From: DASWOJ01 sp964242415
Lineage (GTDB): Bacteria; Pseudomonadota; Alphaproteobacteria; Acetobacterales; Acetobacteraceae
Direction: 5' to 3'
Assembly: GCA_964242415.1 (NCBI GenBank)
Contig: CAXTAT010000006.1
Span: 1-64,000, forward strand
DNA length: 64,000 bases
Part shown: positions 42,984 to 50,520 of the stretch, piece by piece
Layout of the letters: the number at the start of each line of letters is the position of its first letter
Numbering within the stretch: position 1 is the stretch's first letter
The notes under the pieces: generated by a model
Database searches by the model: none
What the model was told of the DNA's origin: nothing
What the model saw: the letters and a program-made list of their open reading frames with translations, nothing else
Program-made: the position numbers and the translations under genes

Positions 42984-44834
42984 ATGAACGCGCGGGAACC
43001 AGGAGGGATGGAAGACACGCAGGCGGACCTGCTGACGGTCGATCTCGGCCGGAGCCGCTGCCGCGTGGCGCTGTGGACCCAGGGACGGCAGCAGCGGGCC
43101 GAAGGCGCAGGGGCTGCCGGCCTTGCCGCACCCGGGGGCGCCATGGCGGCGGCGGCTGCGATCCTTGCCGTCGCCGGGCCGCTGATTGGGCCGGCTGGCG
43201 TGTCGGCGGTGTCGGCCGGTGCGCCTGGCGCGCTCGCGGCGCCGGAGGCCGCGCGGGACCTGGCCCGGCGGCTGTGCGCGGCGCTGCTGGCGGCGCGGGC
43301 GGTGGTCGGCAGCGACGCGGTGATGGCGCATGCCGGGGCGCTGGGCGGCGGGCCGGGGGTGGTGCTGGTGGCCGGGACCGGCGCCGTGGCGGTCGCGATC
43401 GGGCGGGACGGCGCCGTGCACCGGGTGGATGGGGCCGGGCCTTGGTTGGGCGACGAGGGCGGCGGCGGCTGGCTGGGGCTGCACGGGCTGCGGGCCGCGC
43501 TGCGCGCCGCGGAGGGACGCGGCCCTGCGACGGCGTTGCAGGCGCTGGCGGTGGCACGGTTCGGCCCCCTGCCCGCCCTGCCGGCCCGGTTGGAGGGGGA
43601 GCCGAACCCGCCGCGGGCTGCGGCCAGCTTCGCCCTGGATGTCATCCAGGCCGCACGGGCGGGCGATGCGGTTGCGGATGCGCTGCTGCAGCAGGCCATT
43701 GGCGCCCTGGCCGCGACGGTCCGGGCCGCGGCCGCCGTGCTGGCGCTGCAGCCTGTGCCCTTCGCCGTGCTCGGCGGGTTGGCGGCAGCCCTGTCCGCGC
43801 CGTTGCTGGCAGCCCTGGCTGGCGACGGCTTGCTGCCCGTCCTGGCCCCCGGCAGCGCGCTGGACGGCGCCCGGCTGCTGGCCCAGCCCGGCACGCTGCA
43901 TGACCGGAGCCTGGTGCGGGCGCAAGCTGCCACGGCGACCCCGGTGCCTGATGCGCTGGCGACCGAGGGCGTGCGCCCCGGCCTGGACGACCTGGACCAG
44001 CGCAGCCCCGGCGCGATCGTGCACCTGCTGCTGGCTGCGGAGCGCGAGGCTGGCGGTGCCCTGGGCCGGGCCGCCGCCCCCCTCGCCCTGGCGGCCGATG
44101 CCATTGCCGCCCGGATGCTGCGAGGCGGGCGGCTGTTCTACCTTGGCGCCGGCACCCCTGGCCGGCTGGCGGTGCTGGACGCGGCCGAGCTGGCGCCGAC
44201 CTACAGCGCTCCGCCCGGCCTGGTGATCGCCTTGCTGGCCGGGGGCATGGACGCGCTGGTGCAGGCGGCGGAGGGTGCGGAAGACGACCCGGACGCCGCC
44301 GCCGCCGCGTTGGACGCGCACGGGCTGGGGCCGGGAGACGCCGTGGTGGGCATCGCCGCATCGGGCCGCACGCCGTATGTGGTCGGCGGGCTCAGCCATG
44401 CCCGGGGCTTGGGGGCGCTCACGGTGGCGGTGGTCAACAACCCCGGCAGCCCCGCGGCGGCGGCGTCGGAGCTGGCGGTGGAGATCCTGACCGGCGCCGA
44501 GGTCGTCGCCGGCAGCACCCGGATGACCGCGGGGACCACGCAGAAGATCGCGCTGAACGCCATCAGCACCTCGGCGATGATCGCGTTGGGCCGGACCTAT
44601 GGGCCGCGGATGGTGGACGTGCGCGCCAGCAACGCCAAGCTGCGCCGCCGGGCGCTGCGGATGGTGCAGGACATCACCGGCGCCGGGCCGGATGCGGCGG
44701 CGGCGGCGCTGGCGGCGGCGGGCGGGCGGGTAAAGCCGGCGGTGGTGGCGCTGCTGGCCGGCGTGGACGCGGAGGAGGCGGAGCGGCGGCTGGACGTTGC
44801 CGGCGGGCGCGTGCGGGCGGCGGTCGGCGCTTGA
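42984..44834 (+). CDS. murQ: Fusion of a BadF-type amino-sugar kinase and N-acetylmuramic acid 6-phosphate etherase (MurQ)
   Basis: A roughly 616-residue two-domain cytoplasmic enzyme. The N-terminal part (about 15-310) is an ASKHA kinase of the BadF/BcrA family (LLTVDLGRSRCRVALW, VVLVAGTGAVAVAIGRDG, GPWLGDEGGGGWLG), the family of GlcNAc/MurNAc kinases. The C-terminal part (about 320-616) is MurQ, a SIS-domain lyase that splits MurNAc-6-phosphate into GlcNAc-6-phosphate and lactate (LGAGTPGRLAVLDAAELAPT, VVGIAASGRTPYVVGGLSHA, VVAGSTRMTAGTTQKIALNA). The next gene, AnmK, supplies MurNAc-6-P and overlaps by four bases. The kinase could phosphorylate the GlcNAc released in the same pathway. Start 42984 is the first plausible ATG; 43008 is possible. 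Confidence 0.9.
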   Translation: MNAREPGGMEDTQADLLTVDLGRSRCRVALWTQGRQQRAEGAGAAGLAAPGGAMAAAAAILAVAGPLIGPAGVSAVSAGAPGALAAPEAARDLARRLCAALLAARAVVGSDAVMAHAGALGGGPGVVLVAGTGAVAVAIGRDGAVHRVDGAGPWLGDEGGGGWLGLHGLRAALRAAEGRGPATALQALAVARFGPLPALPARLEGEPNPPRAAASFALDVIQAARAGDAVADALLQQAIGALAATVRAAAAVLALQPVPFAVLGGLAAALSAPLLAALAGDGLLPVLAPGSALDGARLLAQPGTLHDRSLVRAQAATATPVPDALATEGVRPGLDDLDQRSPGAIVHLLLAAEREAGGALGRAAAPLALAADAIAARMLRGGRLFYLGAGTPGRLAVLDAAELAPTYSAPPGLVIALLAGGMDALVQAAEGAEDDPDAAAAALDAHGLGPGDAVVGIAASGRTPYVVGGLSHARGLGALTVAVVNNPGSPAAAASELAVEILTGAEVVAGSTRMTAGTTQKIALNAISTSAMIALGRTYGPRMVDVRASNAKLRRRALRMVQDITGAGPDAAAAALAAAGGRVKPAVVALLAGVDAEEAERRLDVAGGRVRAAVGA

Positions 44835-45976
44835 CGGCGCCGCGGTGGGCCGTGGGCCTGATGACCGGCACCGTGCTCGACGGCAACATCGACGTTGCCC
44901 TGCTGCGGACGGACGGCGAGGCGGTGCAGGGGTTCGGCCCCTGGACCTTGGCGCCCTACCCGGCCGGCATGCGCCCGCTGCTGGCCCGCGCGTTGGATGC
45001 GGCGCGGGCCTGGGCGTTCACCGGGCCGGAGCCAGCGGTGTTCGCCGAGGCCGAGGCTGCGCTGACCCGCGCCCAATCTGCTGCGGCGCTGGCACTGCTG
45101 GCCGAGGCTGGGATTGCCGCCGATGAGGTCGCGGCCATCGGATTCCATGGGCAGACCGTGCTGCATCGCCCGCCGGCGCCGGGGCTGCGGGGGGAGACGC
45201 GGCAGTTGGGCGACGGCGCGCTGATGGCGGCGCTGACCGGCATCCCCGTCGTGCACGATTTCCGCAGCGCCGACGTGCGGGCGGGCGGCCAGGGGGCGCC
45301 GCTGTCGGCGGTGTACCATGCGGCGCTGCTGCGGAACGCGCCGCCGGGGACGGCGGTGCTGAACCTTGGGGGCGTCGGCAACCTGACTTGGGTGGGGCCG
45401 GGTGGCCGGCTGGTCGCGTTCGACACCGGCCCGGCCAATGCGCCGATTAACGATTGGGTGGAGCGCCATACCGGCCAGCCGATGGACCGCGACGGGGCGC
45501 TGGCCCGCGCCGGGCAGGTGGATGAGGCGCGGCTGGCGCGGTTGCTGGCCGATCCCTGGCTGCTCGCGGTGCCGCCAAAGTCGCTGGACCGCTTCAGCTT
45601 CACGGCGGCCATGGCGGACGGGTTGAGGCTGCAGGACGGTGCCGCGACCCTGGCCGCCTTCACCGCCGGCTGCGTCGGACGCGCCTTGGACCTGCTGCCT
45701 TCGCGTCCGAGCCGGCTGGTGGTTTGCGGCGGCGGGCGCCGTAACCCGGCCGTGATGGATGCCCTGCGTCTCCGCGCGCGCGTGGAGGCGGTGCCTGCGG
45801 AAGATTTCGGCTGGCGGGGCGACGCCATTGAGGCGGAGTGCTTCGCGTTCCTGGCGGTGCGCTGCCTGCGGGGCCTGCCGATCAGCTATCCCGGCACGAC
45901 CGGCGTGCCGCGGCCGATGACGGGTGGGACGATGAGCCAGCCCGCAGACCGTTCTTCTCCCTCTCCCTCCGGGTAG
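44831..45976 (+). CDS. anmK: Anhydro-N-acetylmuramic acid kinase
   Basis: A 381-residue enzyme of peptidoglycan recycling that hydrolyses and phosphorylates 1,6-anhydro-MurNAc to MurNAc-6-phosphate. It has the family start WAVGLMTGTVLDGNIDVALL, AAIGFHGQTVLHRPP, VVHDFRSADVRAGGQGAPLS, LNLGGVGNLTWVG, FDTGPANAPINDWV and VCGGGRRNPAVM. Its TTG start overlaps the preceding murQ stop (TTGA), giving tight coupling. The C-terminus extends a few residues beyond the usual PGTTGVP end into repeat R1c, which encodes SPSPSG and the stop. Confidence 0.95.
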   Translation: MTAPRWAVGLMTGTVLDGNIDVALLRTDGEAVQGFGPWTLAPYPAGMRPLLARALDAARAWAFTGPEPAVFAEAEAALTRAQSAAALALLAEAGIAADEVAAIGFHGQTVLHRPPAPGLRGETRQLGDGALMAALTGIPVVHDFRSADVRAGGQGAPLSAVYHAALLRNAPPGTAVLNLGGVGNLTWVGPGGRLVAFDTGPANAPINDWVERHTGQPMDRDGALARAGQVDEARLARLLADPWLLAVPPKSLDRFSFTAAMADGLRLQDGAATLAAFTAGCVGRALDLLPSRPSRLVVCGGGRRNPAVMDALRLRARVEAVPAEDFGWRGDAIEAECFAFLAVRCLRGLPISYPGTTGVPRPMTGGTMSQPADRSSPSPSG

Positions 45977-46108
45977 AGGGCCGGGGTGAGGGAGGCTGCG
46001 AGGGCTACACTCGCCCGATTTAGGCGCGGGTTTCGTCCCCTGGCTGGCAAACTCGGTTCGTGCCGCTTCCCTCACCCCGGCCCTCTCCCGGAGGGAGAGG
46101 GGGAAGGG
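45954..46108. repeat. Dispersed paired-hairpin repeat R1, copy c
   Basis: Left hairpin TTCTCCCTCTCCCTCCGGGT then AGAGGGCCGGGGTGAGGG; right hairpin CCCTCACCCCGGCCCTCTCC then CGGAGGGAGAGGGGGAAG. It covers the end of anmK and abuts the convergent lytic transglycosylase gene, where it may terminate both. Confidence 0.88.
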
Positions 46109-46780
46109 TTAGGGGCCGCTTAGGTAGCCGAGCACACGCCCGGTCCTGCCCGGGGCGGCGGCGTCACGGAAGATCCGCAACTGCCCGCCGTCGGGGAAGC
46201 TCACCACCTCCGCGCCGCTCGGGCTGGTCACCACGGGCACCGGGGCGCCGGCCCAGACGTTGGCGATCAGCTTGGCATACTGCGCGCCCAGCTCCGGCGT
46301 GAAGGAGTGATAGGCCGCCGCCGCCGCCGGCCACGCGCCCGTGCGGGCATGCAGGCCCGATAGGAACCGCGCGGCATAGGCGGCATTGGGGCTAGGGTCG
46401 AACGCCTCGTCCAGGGTGCGGAAGGCGGCCGGGTGATACAGCAGGTTCACCTGCATGCAGCCGACGTCGATGCTGGCGACGCCGCGGGCCTGCAGGGCCT
46501 GCACGGCCAGGATCGCGTCGGCCTTGCCGGGGTAGTAGGTGCCGGCACCCTCCGCCGTCACGGTCCAGGGCCACGGCTGGCGGGTGCCGGTGCGGGGGTC
46601 GGAGCGCCCGCTCTCGACCAGGCCGATGGCGGCCAGCAGGCCCGGCGCGGTGTGGGCGGCGGCCTCGGCGGCGGCGATGGCCGGGCCGCAGACGCCATGG
46701 TCCACCGGGCGGGAGGCGGCCTGCACGGGGACGGTGCCGGCGAGGGCGGCGAGCAGGCCGGCAGGGATCGCGCTCCGCAT
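46109..46780 (-). CDS. Lytic transglycosylase (SLT family 1)
   Basis: A 223-residue exported enzyme that cleaves murein to 1,6-anhydro-muropeptides. Signal peptide IPAGLLAALAGTVPVQAA; the catalytic glutamate lies in LLAAIGLVESGRSDPRTGTR, followed by SIDVGCMQVNLLYHPAAF and AAYAARFLSGLHARTGAWPA, AAAYHSFTPELGAQYAKLI, the SLT order. The C-terminal 40 residues (FPDGGQLRIFRD) are extra. It converges on the kinase-MurQ and AnmK genes, whose products recycle the anhydro-sugars such an enzyme makes. Confidence 0.9.
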   Translation of the reverse strand: MRSAIPAGLLAALAGTVPVQAASRPVDHGVCGPAIAAAEAAAHTAPGLLAAIGLVESGRSDPRTGTRQPWPWTVTAEGAGTYYPGKADAILAVQALQARGVASIDVGCMQVNLLYHPAAFRTLDEAFDPSPNAAYAARFLSGLHARTGAWPAAAAAYHSFTPELGAQYAKLIANVWAGAPVPVVTSPSGAEVVSFPDGGQLRIFRDAAAPGRTGRVLGYLSGP

Positions 46781-46829
46781 CGGGCGGATATGCCGGACGG
46801 CGGGCCGGGCGGCAACCGGCTTGGTTTGG

Positions 46830-46971
46830 CAGACCGGTGTGTTCAGCAGACCGGTGTGTTCAGCAGACCGGTGTGTTCAGCAGACCGGCGTGTTCAGCAG
46901 ACCGGCGTGTGCAGCGGGCGGGCAGGTTTGGTGGGCTGGCAGGTTTGGTGGGCTGGCAGGTTCAGCGGGCG
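46830..46971. repeat. Two adjacent tandem arrays with 17-bp period
   Basis: Array one: five 17-bp units (CAGACCGGTGTGTTCAG and close variants) at 46830-46914. Array two: units GGCAGGTTTGGTGGGCT at 46921-46937 and 46938-46954 plus a partial, diverged copy to about 46971. The two unit sequences differ but share the period. They fill the divergent interval between the transglycosylase and the Hsp70-like gene. No spacers, so not CRISPR. Confidence 0.92.
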
Positions 46972-47012
46972 GCTTGACCCGGCGGGCGGCAGTCCGCATC
47001 ACCGGTCCGCCA

Positions 47013-48290
47013 ATGTCCTCCAACCCACACATCATCGGCCCCATCATCGGCATCGACTTCGGCACGACCAACAGCGTCGTCGCCCTGCTGCAGCCGGACG
47101 GCGCGGTGCGGACGGCGCAAGTGGCCGGGCTGGACGTGTTCCGCACCGTGCTGTGCTTTTGGAACGAGCGCGGGGCGCTGCGGCACGCCGCCGGGCCGCA
47201 CGCCGTCGAGGCCTACCTGGATGATCCCGAGGATACTCGGCTGATCATGTCCATGAAGACCTACCTGGCGCAGCGTAGCTTCAGCAGCACCCAGGTCATG
47301 GGCCGGCGCTTTACCCTGGAGGCGCTGGTCGCCCTGTTCCTGCGCGACCTGCTGGCGGGCCAGGCTGTGGAACCCGGCAGCTTTGAGGGCGCGCGCATCG
47401 TCGCCGGCCGCCCCGTCCGCTTCGCGGGGGAACTGGCCGACGACGCGCTCGGCGAAGCTCGGCTGCGCGAGGCCTTCCGGCAGGCAGGCCTGGGCGAGGT
47501 AGAGGTGGCCTTTGAGCCGGAGGCTGCCGGCTTCCGCTTCACCCGTGCCCTGACGGCTCCCGCCACTGTGCTGATCGGCGACTTCGGCGGCGGCACCAGC
47601 GACTTCTCCCTGCTGCGCTTTGATCCCGGGGCGGCGCGGCCGGTGCAGGCGCTGGCCACCACGGGGGTCGGCGTGGCCGGGGACAGCTTCGACGCGCGCA
47701 TCATCGACCGAGTGGTGGCGCCGCACCTGGGCAAGGGGGGCGCCTACCGCGTGATGGGCAAGGAGATGCCGATCCCGGCCGAGTACTTCACGGGCCTGTC
47801 GCGCTGGCACCGCCTGTCGCTGATGCGGACGCCCCGCATGCTGCGCGAGATCGGCGACGTCGCCCGCACGGCGACCGAGCCGGACCGCCTGCGCGGGCTG
47901 ATCCGGGTGATCGACGAGGAGCTGGGCTATCAGCTTTACCAGTCCGTTTCAGCGGTGAAGGCGGAGCTGTCCCGCGGCGACCGGGCGGTGCTGCGCTTCT
48001 GCCATCCGGGCCTGACTATTGAGGAGGAGGTGACGCGCGCCGCCTTCGAGGGCTGGATCGCGCCGGAGCTGGCGGGGCTGTCGGCCGCGGTGGACCGCGT
48101 GCTGGCGATGGCCGGGCTGGCGCCGGGCGCGGTGGACCGGGTGTTCCTGACCGGCGGGACTGCGTTCGTGCCGGCCGTGCGCCGGCTGTTCGAGACGCGG
48201 TTCGGCGGGGAGCGCGTGTCCGGCGGCGGCGAGTTCGTTTCGGTGGCCGAGGGGTTGGCGCTGATTGGGCAGGAGCGGCTGGGCGTGTAG
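47013..48290 (+). CDS. Hsp70-family protein (YegD-type)
   Basis: A 425-residue ATPase with the actin/Hsp70 nucleotide fold but no canonical substrate-binding lid: phosphate 1 IIGIDFGTTNSVVALLQPDG, phosphate 2 TVLIGDFGGGTSDFSLLRFD, and the adenosine motif VDRVFLTGGTAFVPAVRRLF. Length and sequence match the YegD subgroup of putative chaperones. ATG 47013 is preceded by a poor ribosome-binding site; frame continues open upstream through the tandem repeats, so I placed the start at the conserved N-terminus. No co-chaperone gene is nearby. Confidence 0.92.
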   Translation: MSSNPHIIGPIIGIDFGTTNSVVALLQPDGAVRTAQVAGLDVFRTVLCFWNERGALRHAAGPHAVEAYLDDPEDTRLIMSMKTYLAQRSFSSTQVMGRRFTLEALVALFLRDLLAGQAVEPGSFEGARIVAGRPVRFAGELADDALGEARLREAFRQAGLGEVEVAFEPEAAGFRFTRALTAPATVLIGDFGGGTSDFSLLRFDPGAARPVQALATTGVGVAGDSFDARIIDRVVAPHLGKGGAYRVMGKEMPIPAEYFTGLSRWHRLSLMRTPRMLREIGDVARTATEPDRLRGLIRVIDEELGYQLYQSVSAVKAELSRGDRAVLRFCHPGLTIEEEVTRAAFEGWIAPELAGLSAAVDRVLAMAGLAPGAVDRVFLTGGTAFVPAVRRLFETRFGGERVSGGGEFVSVAEGLALIGQERLGV

Positions 48291-48331
48291 TCCGGGTGCT
48301 GGGTTGCGGATGCGTCGGGCGAGAAGCGGCC

Positions 48332-48490
48332 GGCTCCCTCCTCCTGCTTTGGGAGAGGGCTGGGGTTAGGGGTCTTGCTTGCTGTCCTGGCCATGCCTGG
48401 GAGCCACTGGGGCCGGGCTGCTGGAGCCGGGAGGTCTGCGCTGCAAGGCCCCCTCACCCCAGCCCTCTCCCGTAGCGGGGAGAGGGGGCC
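48332..48490. repeat. Dispersed paired-hairpin repeat R1, copy d
   Basis: Left arm GGGAGAGGGCTGGGGTTAGG, right arm CCCTCACCCCAGCCCTCTCC then GTAGCGGGGAGAGGGGG, downstream of the Hsp70-like gene. Together with R2c it occupies most of the 552-base gap before the convergent hydrolase; nothing else was recognised there. Confidence 0.85.
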
Positions 48491-48626
48491 AGGATAGCGT
48501 GTGGCTGCCCGGTATGATCGGTGCCTCCTCGGCCTGTTCCAGGGCTGACCCGTGCGAATGGGGGCCGGAATTAACGGGTCGAAGCCGATCGTGTTAAAGC
48601 AACGGCCGGAAGTTCTGACTATTCAT

Positions 48627-48731
48627 AAGGGCATCGTCATTGCGAGCCGTGCTTGCGGCGCGGCAATCCAGTCGCTGCACGCGCCGTTATTGCCGCCCTG
48701 GACTGCCGCGCCGAAGCCGGCTCGCAATGAC
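48627..48731. repeat. Dispersed inverted repeat R2, copy c
   Basis: Ends GTCATTGCGAGCC and GGCTCGCAATGAC with inner arms GGCAATCCAG and CTGGACTGCC. It is flanked by GGAAGTTCTGA on the left (48607) and GGAACTTCTGG on the right (48757), which could be a shallow outer inverted repeat. Confidence 0.85.
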
Positions 48732-48842
48732 GGGCGCCTTGGGATCAGAAGGTCGGAACTTCTGGTTGTTGGTATAGTATCGGCGGCTCCAGGGGAGGCT
48801 GTGCCCGTTCCGGACCAGCCTTCCCGAAGGACGCCTGCGGCC

Positions 48843-49808
48843 TCAGCGCCCGTCGGCCAGGAACGCCCGCAACGCCTGCGCCGAAGCGTCCGGCGCTTCC
48901 TCGTGCAGCAGGTGGCCGGCGCCGGGGAACACGGTCAGCCGGGCACCCGGGATCGCCGCCTGGTAGTCGGCGGCGTTGGTGGCCGGGATCATGGCGTCCT
49001 GCTGCCCCCACAGCAGCAGAGTCGGCGCCTGGATGCGGCGCAGCAGTGGCAGCGGATCGACCAGCACCTGCTGGCCGGTGCGCACGACGATGGCCGCGCG
49101 CACGCCCGGCGCCAGCAGCATATCGCGGTAGCGGCGCACCAGGTCGTCTGTCACCATCGCCGGGTTGGCATAGGCCGCCGCCAGCGTCGGGCGCAGCAGG
49201 GCGGTGGGCAGAACATAGGGCAGGGCGCGCAGCAGCAGCGGGATTTTCGGCGCGACGCCATAGGCGAACCCGGCGCTGGCGAAGCCGTCCGGCGCCAGCA
49301 GCACCAGGCGGTCCACCCGCTCCGGATGCAGGGCGGCAAAGGTCCAGGCGATCCGCCCGCCCATCGAGTGCCCGGCCACGATCGCGCGCTGCACCCCTAG
49401 CTGGTCCATCAGCGCGGCCAGCACCACCATGGCGCGCGCATCGGTGTAGTCCCCCTCGGGGGTGGTCACCTGATCCGGCCCGGTCAGGCCGAACCCGGGC
49501 AGGTCGAACCGGATGACGCGGAAGTCCGTCTCCAGCCGGGCGGCCCAGGCGTCCCAGGTCTGCAGGCTGGCGCCGAAACCGTGCAGCAGCAGGACCGCCG
49601 GCGCGGCGCGGGGGCCGGTGTCGCGGACGTGCATCCGCAGGCCGGCCGCCTGCACGAACACGGACGGCGGGGCGGCATACTCTGCCTCCAGCGCCGCACG
49701 GGGCTTGTCTGGTGTGTAAAGCCATGCCGCAACGCCAGCCAGCACGAGCGCCAGTACCAGGAACGCGACCAAGACCATGCGCCGCAACTTCCAACCCCGC
49801 CCTGCCAC
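48843..49808 (-). CDS. Membrane-anchored alpha/beta hydrolase
   Basis: A 321-residue hydrolase anchored by one N-terminal helix (VLVAFLVLALVLAGVAAWLY), facing the periplasm. The alpha/beta fold has oxyanion LLLHGFGASLQTWD, nucleophile AGHSMGG (Ser), acid in LLWGQQDAMIPA and His in FPGAGHLLHEEAPD, all intact. The overall pattern is of esterases or haloalkane-dehalogenase-like enzymes; the substrate is unknown. The GTG at 49808 or the ATG at 49778 could start it; both keep the anchor. Lies between repeat R2c and the GAF gene. Confidence 0.88.
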   Translation of the reverse strand: MAGRGWKLRRMVLVAFLVLALVLAGVAAWLYTPDKPRAALEAEYAAPPSVFVQAAGLRMHVRDTGPRAAPAVLLLHGFGASLQTWDAWAARLETDFRVIRFDLPGFGLTGPDQVTTPEGDYTDARAMVVLAALMDQLGVQRAIVAGHSMGGRIAWTFAALHPERVDRLVLLAPDGFASAGFAYGVAPKIPLLLRALPYVLPTALLRPTLAAAYANPAMVTDDLVRRYRDMLLAPGVRAAIVVRTGQQVLVDPLPLLRRIQAPTLLLWGQQDAMIPATNAADYQAAIPGARLTVFPGAGHLLHEEAPDASAQALRAFLADGR

Positions 49809-49835
49809 CCCGTCAGACGGTTATGCGTCCGGCGG

Positions 49836-50363
49836 TTAGCTGTCCAGCCAGGGGGAGTAAACGACGCCCTCGCCGTCCATTGGCGGATTGCGCGCCGCCA
49901 TCAGGGCCGACACCTCCCCGGCCAGCGTCGTCAGCACCCACTCCTGCATTTCGGTCAGCATGCGCGGCAGGGTGTCGAGGACGCAGAACGTGCCGATCAG
50001 CGCGCCGCCCGGTGCGGCCAGCGGCACGCCGGCGTAGAAGCGGAGCCAGGGCGACCCGGTCACCAGCGGATGGTGCTGGAACCGCGGATCAGCCCGCATG
50101 TCGGCCACGATCAACGGCGCCGAGTCGTGCAGCGCGTGGGCGCAGATGGCTTCCGACCGCGGCAGGCCGGTGAAGCCTGGGCCGACCAGGGCCTTGGACC
50201 ATTGACGGTCGGCGTCCAGGAGCGACACGGCGGCAATCGGCATCCGGCAGACCTGGGCGGCGATGCACACCAGGCGATCGAAGCCTCGCTCCCGGGGGGT
50301 GTCGAGGATTCGCAGGTCATGCAATTCCCGTAAACGCCTTGATTCGCCGCACGCTGCTTGCAC
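49836..50363 (-). CDS. GAF-domain protein
   Basis: A 175-residue cytoplasmic protein consisting of a single GAF domain of the type found at the N-terminus of sensor kinases: RRLRELHDLRILDTPRERGF, DRLVCIAAQVCRMPIAAVSL, SEAICAHALHDSAPLIVADM and FYAGVPLAAPGGALIGTFCV. No output domain. It follows the hybrid kinase gene on the same strand after 157 bp, so it may be an accessory input module. Ligand unknown. The start is a GTG at 50363. Confidence 0.88.
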   Translation of the reverse strand: MQAACGESRRLRELHDLRILDTPRERGFDRLVCIAAQVCRMPIAAVSLLDADRQWSKALVGPGFTGLPRSEAICAHALHDSAPLIVADMRADPRFQHHPLVTGSPWLRFYAGVPLAAPGGALIGTFCVLDTLPRMLTEMQEWVLTTLAGEVSALMAARNPPMDGEGVVYSPWLDS

Positions 50364-50520
50364 ACCGGTCTCCTAGAACGTCTGTGCCTGGGGAAACCTT
50401 CCACCGCCAGGCAGCACAGGCGCCGCGGACGGGGATGCTTCACATCGGCGACCTTGCTTTCGGAGTCTTCTAGCGTACGCAGGCTAGTCTGCTGTCCAAC
50501 TATTTTACGGGAGGCCCTTC

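Noticed and set aside
41490..44399. Very long open frame on the minus strand opposite the urate and murein genes
   Set aside because: It is the high-GC shadow of well-identified plus-strand genes, with no recognisable content.
46830..46971. CRISPR array
   Set aside because: Units are directly adjacent with no spacers, the period is 17 bp, and no cas genes are present.
46539..47012. N-terminal extension of the Hsp70-like protein through the tandem repeats
   Set aside because: Open only because the repeat lacks stops; the conserved ATPase start is at 47013.
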